Assembly: GCA_023014485.1 (NCBI GenBank)
Contig: JAJOZX010007483.1
Location: forward strand, 62,001-126,000
DNA length: 64,000 bases
Source of the DNA: Bathynomus jamesi
Taxonomy: Eukaryota > Arthropoda > Malacostraca > Isopoda > Cirolanidae
Direction: 5' to 3'
Made by a program: the position numbers and the translations under genes. Each line of letters opens with the position of its first letter. Position 1 is the first letter of the stretch. The notes beneath the pieces were generated by a model. It ran no database searches. It was not told the DNA's origin and was given only the letters and a program-made list of their open reading frames with translations. Shown here one piece after another: positions 44,165-54,793 of the stretch.

Positions 44165-45441
44165 CGGGGCTCCAATAAACCTTAGCCCCCCCACCCCCCC
44201 CCACCCATGGCCTAAACCATTAGAGTTACAGTAAAACTAACATACTTTACAAAAGAGAATTTAATCCTGCATTTAATGAGAAACAATTAAAACTTGGTGT
44301 TCCCGCCATTGGCTTCCAAGACAGCCTGAATTCGCTTTGGGTAGCTTGCCAAAAGAGACATTCAACCTTGTCCTTTATAACTGATCTAATGTGTTCACAG
44401 ACGTTCAGGTCAGGAGCATTTCCTGGCCATTCTTCATTTCCAAAGAAATCGATTTCATGGTTCCGCAACAACTGTTGAGTGGCTAATGCCTTAAAGCAGG
44501 GGCCTTATCGTGCAGAAGTGTGACCTGATCGACATCCATAACATTGTTTGGGTTTCTTAGAAAATGAATGACATGCTGAGATAGAATAATATCACGAAAA
44601 TACTGTCCATCCCAACTCTGACCATTTGGCTTCAGCACCCACATGAGCTTCTTTGCAGTGAACAAAACAAACACACTAACACAGTCTGGACTTTTTAATA
44701 ATTCGCGATAATGTTCATTGTCATCGATTTCATTTGGTGTTGTGGCCCACACTCGATCATTTTGGTAGTTAGGCCGACGTGTTACGTAAACAAAAAATTC
44801 ATCGGAGACAGCTAAATGCATGAAATCATCCACATCTCAATCTTCAAGATAATGGGCAAACCACATTCTGTCATCAATGTTAAGTTGAGTTTTTCTTGGC
44901 TTTGGAAGTTCATGCTAAGGCTTTAAACCTTGCCTATGACGGTACAGTCGAATGATCTCACCACTAACGATCTTTCCTCTCAACATTTCGATCTCTCTAG
45001 AAAGTTTAGCACAGCTGTTTTTCCGCTTACGCGTACCGCTTTCAATGATGTCCTTTGTTTCCTGAGAGAGTGGCAAATTTGGGCGCCCAGATTTGGTTGT
45101 ATCCATTTCACATTCATCCAAAGTTTTATTCCAATTTCTTTTGACGAAGTCCTCACTTCTTCGCAACTTTTTGGCAACCCATGAACGTGTTATAAAGGTG
45201 GCTCCAGCATCACGAGCTTCCCGAAATGTTATTGCTCCTATGCGATCTATCATCACACGTTGCCTCTCCGAATCACCAATTAATTGAGAAACCATTATAT
45301 TATCACTTTATCAGCTAGAGTAATTTTAATACCTGCAATAAATAAAGAATTTTATATATTTTTATAATCACTAAAAACTATTTCAATATAAATAAACATG
45401 TAAGCTGCAAATAGGGGGGGCTAAGGTTTTTTGGAACCCCT
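44165..45441 (-). mobile_element. DD37E mariner-like element (unit 2)
   Basis: Same termini and TA flanks (44163-44164 and 45442-45443) as the unit 1 element; 1277 bp. It was copied with the unit, not by transposition, because flanking sequence is identical to that of unit 1. Confidence 0.9.
44247..45295 (-). pseudogene. DD37E transposase (unit 2)
   Basis: Starts MVSQLIGDSERQRVMIDRIG at 45295, with the same QGLKP stop and the same stop in LEDWDVDDF as unit 1. In addition one base is missing in a G run near 44496, splitting the catalytic region between LLHDKAP and the GNAPDLNVCEH part. Confidence 0.85.
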
Positions 45442-45530
45442 TACATTTATAAGCTTCATGCAATGGAGTCCAATAGGTAGTGAAAAAAGTGGAATATTTT
45501 AAATGTCACAAAAATAAAGGAAAATAAATC

Positions 45531-45978
45531 ATTCTAAAGATTGCAATCTATTAAATACTTTCCACGATGTTCAGGATTTAATACAGGGTTTAAACTAGAT
45601 TCAGTTTCTTCAATTCGTCTCTGAAATCTTAATCTGTCCCCAGCACACTCTTCCCAAGGACCCCTTCTACAGCAATCAACAACGGGTAAGTTCGATCATT
45701 ATCACAGAATTAACTTTTGGTGGCGTACTTAAAATTCAATCTTTTTCAATTTCATCATTCCACCTTTGGTTCACGATTTTTAACTCTTCTTCATTTTTGT
45801 CAACGCTATTTCTATCATCACTTCCAAAGTTACTTTCATCATTGCAAACAATGTTATGATTACTCTCAGAATTTTTGAGACAGCTTTTTCCTTGTCCTGA
45901 CAATGAACTGGATTTAACTGATAAAGGTACATTACACTGTTCCGAAACTTCTGAATTATTCATATTTGACGGATACAC
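45531..45978 (-). pseudogene. Unidentified coding fragment (unit 2)
   Basis: Copy of 42557-43004 with one substitution (SLSGQGKS instead of SLSAQGKS) and two single-base losses near 45688 and 45710 that break the second half. Confidence 0.5.
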
Positions 45979-46039
45979 GAGAGATTATACAACTATCAGA
46001 TAAATCGGTACATGAAGCAGTTGACGTTAAATCTGGCTA

Positions 46040-46372
46040 GTTCATAGGAAGAAGGTTATCAGTGGAGTTTTCTTGCAATATCTTTGTACTAGATTTAACT
46101 TGTTGCCAATTGTTAAAAATAAGAGTGCTAGTATCTGCGATAAGAATAATTATAGGCCAATAGCACTTGCCAGTATACTTTCTAAGGTGTTAGAATATGT
46201 CATTTATAATAGGATAAGTACATACTTGCAGACTTATGACAATCAGTTTGGCTTTAAAGTGAAACATGGTACTGACATGTGCATTTATATGCTAAAGGAA
46301 GCCGTCCTAAAGTACAAGATATCAAGTAGCAATGTATATTCTTCTTTTATGGATGCATCAAAAGTAATTGAT
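46040..46372 (+). pseudogene. LINE-6 RT start (unit 2), cut at the unit end
   Basis: Same as in unit 1 but without its extra stop: YKISSSNVYSSFMDASKVID, then the frame runs across the junction into QKSNRIFSTAPNKF, a meaningless fusion created by the duplication. Confidence 0.75.
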
Positions 46373-46376
46373 CAAA

Positions 46377-46780
46377 AGTCAAATCGAATATTTTCTACAG
46401 CCCCCAATAAATTTTCTTTTGTTAATCTCTGAGAATATTCTGTAATCATTAGTTGTTTTAACCTGAACAATGTTGCATATAGCTTAAGTAGGAAAATGAT
46501 CACTGATGTTTGCGGTTATAATTCCAGAATTTATGATAACATTGCTATTTACAATTATATTATCAATCGAGGGGGTTTGGTAATAGTGTGACTAAGATAG
46601 AAAGAATTCATTAAGTTTAAAAATTTATGAGACATTGCTTCAGATTGCAAATTGATGTCGAAGTCACCCGCAACTATGGCATTCGATTTATAGAACATGC
46701 ATAATATTTTATCTAAGTGAATTAAAAGCTATTGTTATTATTATTATTAGGTAGGCTATACATACATAAACTGGAAATCT
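46377..46780 (-). pseudogene. LINE-5 endonuclease fragment (unit 3)
   Basis: Third copy of the APE-type endonuclease fragment with GDFD and SDH blocks. Confidence 0.7.
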
Positions 46781-47141
46781 ACATAATTTCAAATGAAAGG
46801 TAAAGTTGCAGCAATAAAAAGTTTGCCGAGAAATAAATAAATATATATTTCTATATATTATATCAAAATAATCCAAATTCACTCTTTATTTTAGTTTGAA
46901 AAATGTACACTATTTTTATTAAAAACAAAAGGTGCAAAAGTTACTAATTTGTAAACTTTTGGCTTTAAATGCTATTTGTTTTTGACGAAACTTTTTCTGG
47001 AGTTGTACAACGCCGATTAAAATTCTTAAAAACTAGCATACTTTTTGCGAAAAAATACATTTTTGACTACTCTAAAAGAATGTAAATGTACACAATTGGA
47101 ATTACTCAAGTAGTTTACTTTAGCGATAATAATTTCCAATA

Positions 47142-48418
47142 CGGGGCTCCAATAAACCTTAGCCCCCCCCCCCCCCCGCCCATGGCCTAAACCATTAGAG
47201 TTACAGTAAAACTAAACATACTTTACAAAAGAGAATTTAATCCTGCATTTAATGAGAAACAATTAAAACTTGGTGTTCCCGCCATTGGCTTCCAAGACAG
47301 CCTGAATTCGCTTTGGGTAGCTTGCCAAAAGAGACATTCAACCTTGTCCTTTATAACTGATCTAATGTGTTCACAGACGTTCAGGTCAGGAGCATTTCCT
47401 GGCCATTCTTCATTTCCAAAGAAATCGATTTCATGGTTCCGCAACAACTGTTGAGTGGCTAATGCCTTAAAGCAGGGGGCCTTATCGTGCAGAAGTGTGA
47501 CCTGATCGACATCCATAACATTGTTTGGGTTTCTTAGAAAATGAATGACATGCTGAGATAGAATAATATCACGAAAATACTGTCCATCCCAACTCTGACC
47601 ATTTGGCTTCAGCACCCACATGAGCTTCTTTGCAGTGAACAAAACAAACACACTAACACAGTCTGGACTTTTTAATAATTCGCGATAATGTTCATTGTCA
47701 TCGATTTCATTTGGTGTTGTGGCCCACACTCGATCATTTTGGTAGTTAGGCCGACGTGTTACATAAACAAAAAATTCATCGGAGACAGCTAAATGCATGA
47801 AATCATCCACATCCCAATCTTCAAGATAATGGGCAAACCACATTCTGTCAGCAATGTTAAGTTGAGTTTTTCTTGGCTTTGGAAGTTCATGCTAAGGCTT
47901 TAAACCTTGCCTATGACGGTACAGTCGAATGATCTCACCACTAACGATCTTTCCTCTCAACATTTCGATCTCTCTAGAAAGTTTAGCACAGCTGTTTTTC
48001 CGCTTACGCGTACCTCTTTCAATGATGTCCTTTGTTTCCTGAGAGAGTGGCAAATTTGGGCGCCCAGATTTGGTTGTATCCATTTCACATTCATCCAAAG
48101 TTTTATTCCAATTTCTTTTGACGAAGTCCTCACTTCTTCGCAACTTTTTGGCAACCCATGAACGTGTTATAAAGGTGGCTCCAGCATCACGAGCTTCCCG
48201 AAATGTTATTGCTCCTATGCGATCTATCATCACACGTTGCCTCTCCGAATCACCAATTAATTGAGAAACCATTATATTATCACTTTATCAGCTAGAGTAA
48301 TTTTAATACCTGCAATAAATAAAGAATTTTATATATTTTTATAATCACTAAAAACTATTTCAATATAAATAAACATGTAAGCTGCAAATAGGGGGGGCTA
48401 AGGTTTTTTGGAACCCCT
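47142..48418 (-). mobile_element. DD37E mariner-like element (unit 3)
   Basis: Same termini and TA flanks (47140-47141 and 48419-48420); 1277 bp. This is the best preserved of the three copies. Confidence 0.9.
47223..48272 (-). pseudogene. DD37E transposase (unit 3), one in-frame stop
   Basis: MVSQLIGDSERQRVMIDRIG at 48272 to QGLKP, a single TAG, then a 206-codon open catalytic part in the same frame with the tryptophan of LEDWDVDDFMHL intact. All three catalytic residues are present (SDEF, LLHDKAP, LNVCEH). The shared TAG after QGLKP therefore predates the triplication, while the second stop of units 1 and 2 arose later in their common ancestor. Confidence 0.85.
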
Positions 48419-48509
48419 TACATTTATAAGCTTCATGCAATGGAGTCCAATAGGTAGTGAAAAAAGTGGAATATTTTAAATGTCACAAAAATAAAGGAAA
48501 ATAAATCAT

Positions 48510-48957
48510 TCTAAAGATTGCAATCTATTAAATACTTTCCACGATGTTCAGGATTTAATACAGGGTTTAAACTAGATTCAGTTTCTTCAATTCGTCTCTG
48601 AAATCTTAATCTGTCCCCAGCACACTCTTCCCAAGGACCCCTTCTACAGCAATCAACAACGGGGTAAGTTCGATCATTATCACAGAATTTAACTTTTGGT
48701 GGCGTACTTAAAATTCAATCTTTTTCAATTTCATCATTCCACCTTTGGTTCACGATTTTTAACTCTTCTTCATTTTTGTCAACGCTATTTCTATCATCAC
48801 TTCCAAAGTTACTTTCATCATTGCAAACAATGTTATGATTACTCTCAGAATTTTTGAGACAGCTTTTTCCTTGTGCTGACAATGAACTGGATTTAACTGA
48901 TAAAGGTACATTACACTGTTCCGAAACTTCTGAATTATTCATATTTGACGGATACAC
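48510..48957 (-). pseudogene. Unidentified coding fragment (unit 3)
   Basis: Third copy of the fragment at 42557-43004, with the same in-frame TGA between EIEKD and the PPKVKFCDNDR part. No additional lesions seen. Confidence 0.5.
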
Positions 48958-49029
48958 GAGAGATTATACAACTATCAGATAAATCGGTACATGAAGCAGT
49001 TGACGTTAAATCTGGCTGGTTCATAGGAA

Positions 49030-50573
49030 GAAGGTTATCAGTGGAGTTTTCTTGCAATATCTTTGTACTAGATTTAACTTGTTGCCAATTGTTAAAAATA
49101 AGAGTGCTAGTATCTGCGATAAGAATAATTATAGGCCAATAGCACTTGCCAGTATACTTTCTAAGGTGTTAGAATATGTCATTTATAATAGGATAAGTAC
49201 ATACTTGCAGACTTATGACAATCAGTTTGGCTTTAAAGTGAAACATGGTACTGACATGTGCATTTATATGCTAAAGGAAGCCGTCCTAAAGTACAAGATA
49301 TCAAGTAGCAATGTATATTCTTGTTTTATGGATGCATCAAAAGTAATTGATAGAGTTAACCATCACAAACTTTTCAAGAAACTCTTGTGTCGAGGGGTAC
49401 CTAAATATATACTTAGGATACTTGCATTCTGGTATACAGAGCAACCCATGTTTGTAAGATGGAAAAGCACTGTATCACCAGGTTTAAAGGTAACTAATAG
49501 TGTTAGGCAAGGAGGTATATTATCAATCTATCTTTTCTGTACATACACTATACAGGGATGACCTTACCAATGAACTAAAAACTGCACGTATTGGCTGTGC
49601 CATTGGAAAGGAAAAAATTAATCATTTACTCTATGCTGATGACCTTGTTCTTCTGTCACCCTCTACCCATGGGCTGAGAGTACTATTAGAGATATATGAA
49701 CAATATGGTATAGAAAATGACATCACCTAGAATGGGACAAAGAGTTGTATTTTGATTTTTAGGTGTAATCTACTGAAACATGTAAAATGTGGGTCTTTTG
49801 AAATGAATGGTAAGACAATACCTGTCAAAGACACATATAAATACTTAGGTCATGTAATTACTCACGAACTGAGAGATGAACTCGATATTGAGAGTCAACG
49901 TAAAAAGCTGTATGTACAGGGTAACATACTAGTAAGGAAATTTGGTATGTCTTCAGAATCAGTTAAGATTTATCTTTTTAGAACTTACTGTACTGCACTG
50001 TATACAACCCATCTGTGGTGGAACTACACAAAAACTGCTATGAATAAACTCTCTGTTGCTTATAATGATATTTTTCGTATGCTACGTAGGGACCCAAAAT
50101 GGTGCAGCGCCAATTTGCTACGCATAACCTACCTACCAGCCAAATGTTGATCCGGAAGAATGTATATATAATTTCATTACTAGGGTCCAAAACAGCTCTA
50201 ATGTGTTATTGTACAATGTCCGGTCTTCAGATACTATGTACCTCTCACCTATATGGCAGTCTTGATTCAGACAACTGCTGGCTTACAATACCTTAATTTT
50301 GTAATGTAGCAAAGATTATATATGCATATGAAATTGTTATAATAGGTGGTTATGTTATAAGTGTTATAAGATGTCTCATGTAATAACAATATACATAACA
50401 TTGTCAGATAATTAATGAAACAGTATTCCAGTATGCTAGGTTAAGTGGCTATGTTGGCCTTATTTTGTATTAAGTTCAGTGTATACAGTACGTAAGATTG
50501 CACTTGTATGTTATGTTAAGTGGCTATGGAATGTGAATGATCCGCAATAAAGAAGTTTTGTTTGTTTCTTTGT
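49030..50573 (+). mobile_element. LINE-6, 5'-truncated, 3'-complete
   Basis: RT blocks continue past unit 3: FMDASKVIDRVNHHKLFKKL, GVPKYILRILAFWYTEQPMF, SVRQGGILS, then after a frameshift near 49555 INHLLYADDLVLLSPSTHGL with the catalytic YADD, a stop near 49728, YKYLGHVITHELRDELDIES and VKIYLFRTYCTALYTTHLWW, ending near 50148. The 3' UTR has AATAAA at 50547 followed by a T/G-rich tail to 50573. The LLYADDLVLL block suggests an L2/CR1-group or Proto-type LINE; clade unsure. Confidence 0.75.
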
Positions 50574-50965
50574 TGAAGGCATATCACATTGCTCCGAAAC
50601 TTTTGCAGTATTCATACCAGCATCTGATGATGACAGTGATTTACTTATAACACTATGAGGTAAATATGGTTGGTTGATTTTAAGAGGTTTATTAATAAAT
50701 TGTACAGTAACCAAATTATCTTCACTTTTAGACGTCAGAGAACTCCCTTCGTCTTTTATGAATCCAAATTCGGATTGAGAATTAACGGGAACTCTCTCGC
50801 CCGTCGTGTTTGCTTCCATTGTACAGTGCTTATTTTATCCAATATATCTTGCGAGTTAGGTTTCAAATTCAGCTGTGAATCTCTCATCATTTTCGGAATG
50901 TCTTCCGCAGCTTCCAAGTTTAAATTGAGGACTAGAATTAGGTTGTTTGTTGCAATAAAAAATAA
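50574..50965 (-). pseudogene. Unidentified coding fragment beyond LINE-6
   Basis: Minus strand from 50819: MEANTTGERVPVNSQSEFGF, LVTVQFINKPLKINQPYLPH and MNTAKVSEQCDMPSTKKQ. Further upstream on the minus strand, in a different frame, lies LEAAEDIPKMMRDSQLNLKP. KVSEQCDMPS resembles EVSEQCNVPLS in the triplicated fragments, so this is the other side of the same region, split by LINE-6. Product not recognised. Confidence 0.45.
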
Positions 50966-51035
50966 ATGGATGAACAACGTTGGATGGATGTACCATGGGT
51001 TCATTATAAAGTGCGACAAAACTCCCATCTTGAAC

Positions 51036-51540
51036 ACCCATACGCACGCATCAAACTTTGGGGTCTATTACATTCTCTTGGGCGCAGGATTCTGTACGCC
51101 GACACAGATAGTGTGATATTCACAGCGAGGGAGGGTGAATACATGGCGCCTATTGGTGAATTCCTCGGAGAGTTAACTGATGAGATCAAGGATGAGTATG
51201 GAGACATCGCATGCGCCGACTCTTTTGTCTCAACAGGTCCAAAAACCTATGGGGGTACGGGTGAGGGTGGGGGAGGATATGAAATATATCGTGAAGGCTA
51301 AGGGTATCACGCTAAACCAGGCGAACGACGGGTCGTTAACTTTGACTCGTTGAAGGATCTAGTGTGCTTGGAAGATGAGGGTGACCAACCGCCCCAACTG
51401 ACTGTAGGGACCACAATTTTCGGGCCCAGAAGCTGGGCGGCGTGAAGGAACTTAGGGGTACAAAGGTGTGCCGTAACATCTATAGGAAACGTTACCATGT
51501 GCCTGGTACCTATGATACCGTATCCTTTGGCTACCATAAT
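51036..51540 (+). pseudogene. Protein-primed family B DNA polymerase fragment (Polinton/adintovirus type)
   Basis: The open part reads YARIKLWGLLHSLGRRILYA, directly followed by DTDSVIF. YADTDS is the catalytic motif C of family B polymerases. GEFLGELTDEI and FVSTGPKTYGG follow in the order seen in the C-terminal region of polymerases of Polinton/Maverick elements and related viruses. A frame break occurs near 51297, with further C-terminal text decayed to about 51540. Only the last fifth or so of a polymerase is present, so it cannot function. It is an endogenous remnant next to other decayed ORFs (51918-54337). Confidence 0.7.
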
Positions 51541-51549
51541 CCTTGATTG

Positions 51550-51550
<1 letters not shown>

Positions 51551-51611
<61 letters not shown>
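51551..51611. repeat. (TA)n microsatellite
   Basis: About 30 TA units directly after the polymerase fragment. Confidence 0.95.
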
Positions 51612-51613
<2 letters not shown>

Positions 51614-51714
51614 ATAACTTGTTAAAGATATGTTTATTTTATTTTATTACCTTGAATAATTCGATGATATGTTTATTAAATAAATCGTGTTTCAATTAAC
51701 GTTTCATTTTCTGC

Positions 51715-51715
<1 letters not shown>

Positions 51716-51751
<36 letters not shown>
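51716..51751. repeat. (TG)n microsatellite
   Basis: About 18 TG units. Confidence 0.95.
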
Positions 51752-51755
<4 letters not shown>

Positions 51756-51917
51756 ACAGGAAAAGTTCTAAGCTCCGCCCCTGTATGATCGAGAAATGGT
51801 CACGTGACTCCTGCTACTACCTGGGCATATCTCTACCCCTGCGTGTTCAATTGACTGCTGCAAGCCCTGGATCTCAGACGTATATTTGAAAAAATCTCAC
51901 GTAGACGAAAAACAGTG

Positions 51918-52313
51918 ATGGCTACCTTTAATATTGCGTGCTCAAGTTTTATGAAGTGGTAATTGGTAAAGTGTGAAGATGTAGTGAACATTCAAAGACT
52001 TCCTATTCCACCCTCCTTTTATACTTTTAAGGCTACAGTGAACCGTGCGAAGCTTGAAGAACAAGAGGTTCAAATACTCTACGGCTATTCTGGCGAGAGC
52101 ATTGTAGGATTTCGTGGTACAAACGATGTACTGAACTATGTTGTAGGACTAAACTTTATAAAAGCCTACATATACCGTGAAGTGGAAGAAACAACACGTG
52201 CAGAAGAGAAGCAACGGTTTTGGTTAGTGAGTTTTGTTGATGAGTGGTATGACAAGCGGTATTATACCATGTTGCACCATACCGAGTACTCGTATCCTCC
52301 GGTGAGAATGTAA
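51918..52313 (+). pseudogene. Unknown small ORF 1 downstream of the polymerase fragment
   Basis: ATG at 51918 (MATFNIACSSFMKW), an in-frame TAA at 51960, then 116 codons including GFRGTNDVLNYVVG and WLVSFVDEWYDKRYYTM, ending at 52313. No known family. The pattern TDxxNYV followed by W and a WYxxRY-like block recurs in the ORF at 53388-53700, suggesting paralogy. Its location behind a Polinton-like polymerase suggests viral or Polinton origin; that is inference. Confidence 0.45.
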
Positions 52314-52324
52314 ATCTTGTCATA

Positions 52325-52620
52325 ATGGAGAATCTGAAGTATTTTTTCCACTACATTAATATATATCATGACGAGGTTTGAAGTTAGGTTGTGGCTAAAG
52401 GCTTGCGTCAGTTTTTAATAGAATTTAGAGAGAAGTATCGCCTGCTAGGCAAAAAGGAAAAATATGGGCACATGTTTCTTTCAGATAGTGCGCCGGAGTG
52501 TGAATAAAATGTGTTTCGTTCGTGAAAATGAACGAAAATGTCTGGTGCGCATTCTGAGGAGTGGGAGTGATAAAACATTAAAGTCAATATTAATTCATGT
52601 GTCGGAAAAAATTCTCTAAA
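52325..52620 (+). pseudogene. Unknown small ORF 2, decayed
   Basis: ATG at 52325 reads MENLKYFFHYINIYHDEV, two in-frame stops, then VAKGLRQFLIEFREKYRLLG and KYGHMFLSDSAPECE. Another frame gives ENERKCLVRILRSGSDKTLK to about 52617. Not recognised; same strand and spacing as neighbours, so possibly from one polycistronic viral-like block. Confidence 0.35.
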
Positions 52621-52639
52621 CGAATGCCCAGTATAATGG

Positions 52640-52761
52640 GAAACAGTTATTCACATGATTCTTTCACGTTGGAACAACACCGTACACGAGTCATCAACTT
52701 ATGGCGTGACTCATTCCTCCAACCTCCCGTCGATCCGATCCGCCCAGCTGTGGCTCATAGT
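52640..52761 (+). pseudogene. Unknown small ORF 3, cut by MITE
   Basis: MGNSYSHDSFTLEQHRTRVI and FLQPPVDPIRPAVAHS run to the MITE at 52762. Beyond the MITE the same region appears to continue with ELDLTGRALLTIEYDGASFE at 53345. Confidence 0.35.
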
Positions 52762-53329
52762 TAGGCTTCGGATTTTTGCATATTGCATACTTGCATGCAT
52801 AAGTGCATAATTTGCGGTTTTTTAAGATAAATGCATATTTCCACGAGTTTTGTGTTAAAGTGCATATTTATGACTATTTGGTAAAAGTTTACAATAAAAA
52901 ATAAATATAATAAATAATAATAAATAATTATAATAAATAATAATAAATAATTATAATAAATAATAATAAATAATTATAATAAATAATAATAATAATAAAA
53001 TTTAATGCATACTGTAGTTATAAAGTGTAATTCAATTTATTTGTTGTCAAGAACCTAATTGTTTTCTAAAATGTGTCCTATTTTTGTTGCAAATTGAGCA
53101 ATGGATTTGTTATTTTAGTTTTATTATGCATGTTCGTTTGTTTGGTAAATACAATTTTGTTTCATTTATTCAACAAATTGTAAATCTGGTGCTTCATTAT
53201 TTGAAAATCCTAATTTAGACTAGGAACGTTCAAATTTATAGTGCAAAATAAGTGCATATTTTAAACATTTTCAGTGCATATTTGCATGCATATTTAGCAG
53301 ATTTTTAGTGCATAGAAATCCGAAGCCTA
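52762..53329. mobile_element. hAT-type MITE rich in TGCATA words
   Basis: Termini TAGGCTTCGGATTT and (reverse-complemented) TAGGCTTCGGATTT are identical over 14 bp, with a perfect 8-bp duplication CTCATAGT (52754-52761 and 53330-53337). Subterminal regions carry many TGCATA/TATGCA words, likely transposase-binding sites. The centre has an AATAATAAATAATT-type repeat at 52905-52998. No coding capacity. Confidence 0.9.
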
Positions 53330-53337
53330 CTCATAGT

Positions 53338-53700
53338 CATCTCAGAGCTTGACCTGACTGGACGTGCACTTCTCACAATAGAATACGATGGAGCTTCCTT
53401 TGAACAGCATTCTCAATGCCGTGTACGATGTGTCCGTGACGAAGTCATTGCGCGTGTTCAGGCGTAAAACCGATGCCATTAACTATGTACTTGAAACGAC
53501 TTGTAGACTTACGAACTCTGGTAAACGGAATGTTGTTTATTTAAGTGTTGAGGAGATAATAGAGTCTTCGTGGTAGTTGAGAAGTGGAGCGAGGATCGGT
53601 ATAAAATACCTGCAGGTGTAGGTACAAGAAGAGAACAGATTAGTGATACCCCCTCATATGCCATTGTTTGTACGTTGTGTATAACTAACGATCAGCCATG
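53338..53700 (+). pseudogene. Unknown small ORF 4, paralogue of ORF 1
   Basis: ATG at 53388 opens 62 codons: MELPLNSILNAVYDVSVTKS, FRRKTDAINYVLETTCRLTN and VYLSVEEIIESSW. A frameshift leads to VEKWSEDRYKIPAGVGTR to about 53690. The spacing of F-R, TDAxNYV, VEE, W and W-x-x-RY resembles ORF 1 at 51918. Unknown function. Confidence 0.4.
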
Positions 53701-53718
53701 CATTGATATACGGCTGAT

Positions 53719-54337
53719 GTGAAAGAATGCGTCCCTACGCGAAACCGATTCATCCTCGACAGAATGTTTGAAATCGTCTGTTTCCGCAAGCGGAAACCTA
53801 TATTAGACGCACTTGTTACGGATATGCTTTATTTTGATACGGTTCTTGAATCCGCATACACAGCTCTGCTCCACGGGTTTACCGAGTGTAGGCCTGAACA
53901 AGGCGAGAATGGTCTGGAACTGGATGCTTAGTTAAATATCATGAACTTTGGTACAAAGGACTTCAGCGATACAGGGCTAAGCTCACCTACACCGTTCACC
54001 CTGAAGAATTGTTTCTTTATATAATGAGCAGCTGTCGTTACGACTTCAGAAGATTATTTCAACTGCTGCTTTGCCTTGTGAAGAAGAGTTCACGATTGAA
54101 AAGTTCGGATCGGTAAGAATAAACCCTCGACTGGAAAGGAGTGGTTATAAACTTGAATTTAATGATGATGTGGCTAACGATGACCTCTTTGTGCGTGCAT
54201 TTGATTGTATTCTGGCCGTGTTTAAAGATAATTTCCCAACCGAATGTAAAGTGGGCCCAAAAATAGTACTGAACGATATGAAGGCCCTTTACATCGAGTA
54301 TAGGCATCCCTATAACTTGAGCGGTGAAATAATGTAA
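53719..54337 (+). pseudogene. Unknown small ORF 5 (two frames)
   Basis: First frame 53719-53931: MKECVPTRNRFILDRMFEIV and LVTDMLYFDTVLESAYTALL, ending TAG. Second frame 54071-54337: MPCEEEFTIEKFGSVRINPR, VRAFDCILAVFKDNFPTE and GPKIVLNDMKALYIEYRHPY to a stop. The two may be one gene with a frameshift near 54060. No family recognised. Confidence 0.4.
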
Positions 54338-54793
54338 AATCTATTTATTGCATAGTGCAAAGCAACAATGATGTAACTGTAGACTCGATCACGTGCGAGT
54401 TTAGTATTTTAGTTAAGCGCAGTAGAACATAAAGTGTATGTATTTTGATGGTTATAAATTATTTTTTGATTATATGTATATTCTTCGTTTAACTTGTGTA
54501 TTTATTATACTATTATTATTGTTTGGTTGTATATATATTCTTCGTTCAACTTGTGTATTTCTTATACTATTATTATTTTTTTAATGTATCATATATATAT
54601 ATATACTGTATATATATTCCTCGTTTAAACTGTGTATGGAATGAACTAATTTAATTGTATATTTATTTTTAATATATTTCATGAAATTATTTCCAATAAT
54701 TCGTCTAAATAAACAGAATAATGTAACGGTGTTTTATTTAATTCTTTTGGTTGCATATATAAACGATATTATTTAATTAAATATATATATATA
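54338..54793. other. AT-rich DNA with (TA)n
   Basis: Contains a duplicated TATATTCTTCGTT-C-AACTTGTGTATTT stretch (54475-54500, 54535-54560, a partial third at 54615) and (TA)n at 54592-54616 and 54779-54793. No gene. Confidence 0.6.

Larger units (their letters stand above)
43402..46372. repeat. Tandem triplication, unit 2
   Basis: Second direct copy, about 2971 bp, nearly identical to unit 1. Differences are mostly single-base losses in homopolymers (for example at 44496 and 45688) plus a few substitutions. It is followed by the same filler CAAA. Confidence 0.9.
46377..49351. repeat. Tandem triplication, unit 3
   Basis: Third direct copy, 2975 bp. Its right end is not a junction: the plus-strand LINE continues normally after GTAATTGAT, so unit 3 retains the ancestral right flank while unit 1 retains the left flank. 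Confidence 0.9.
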
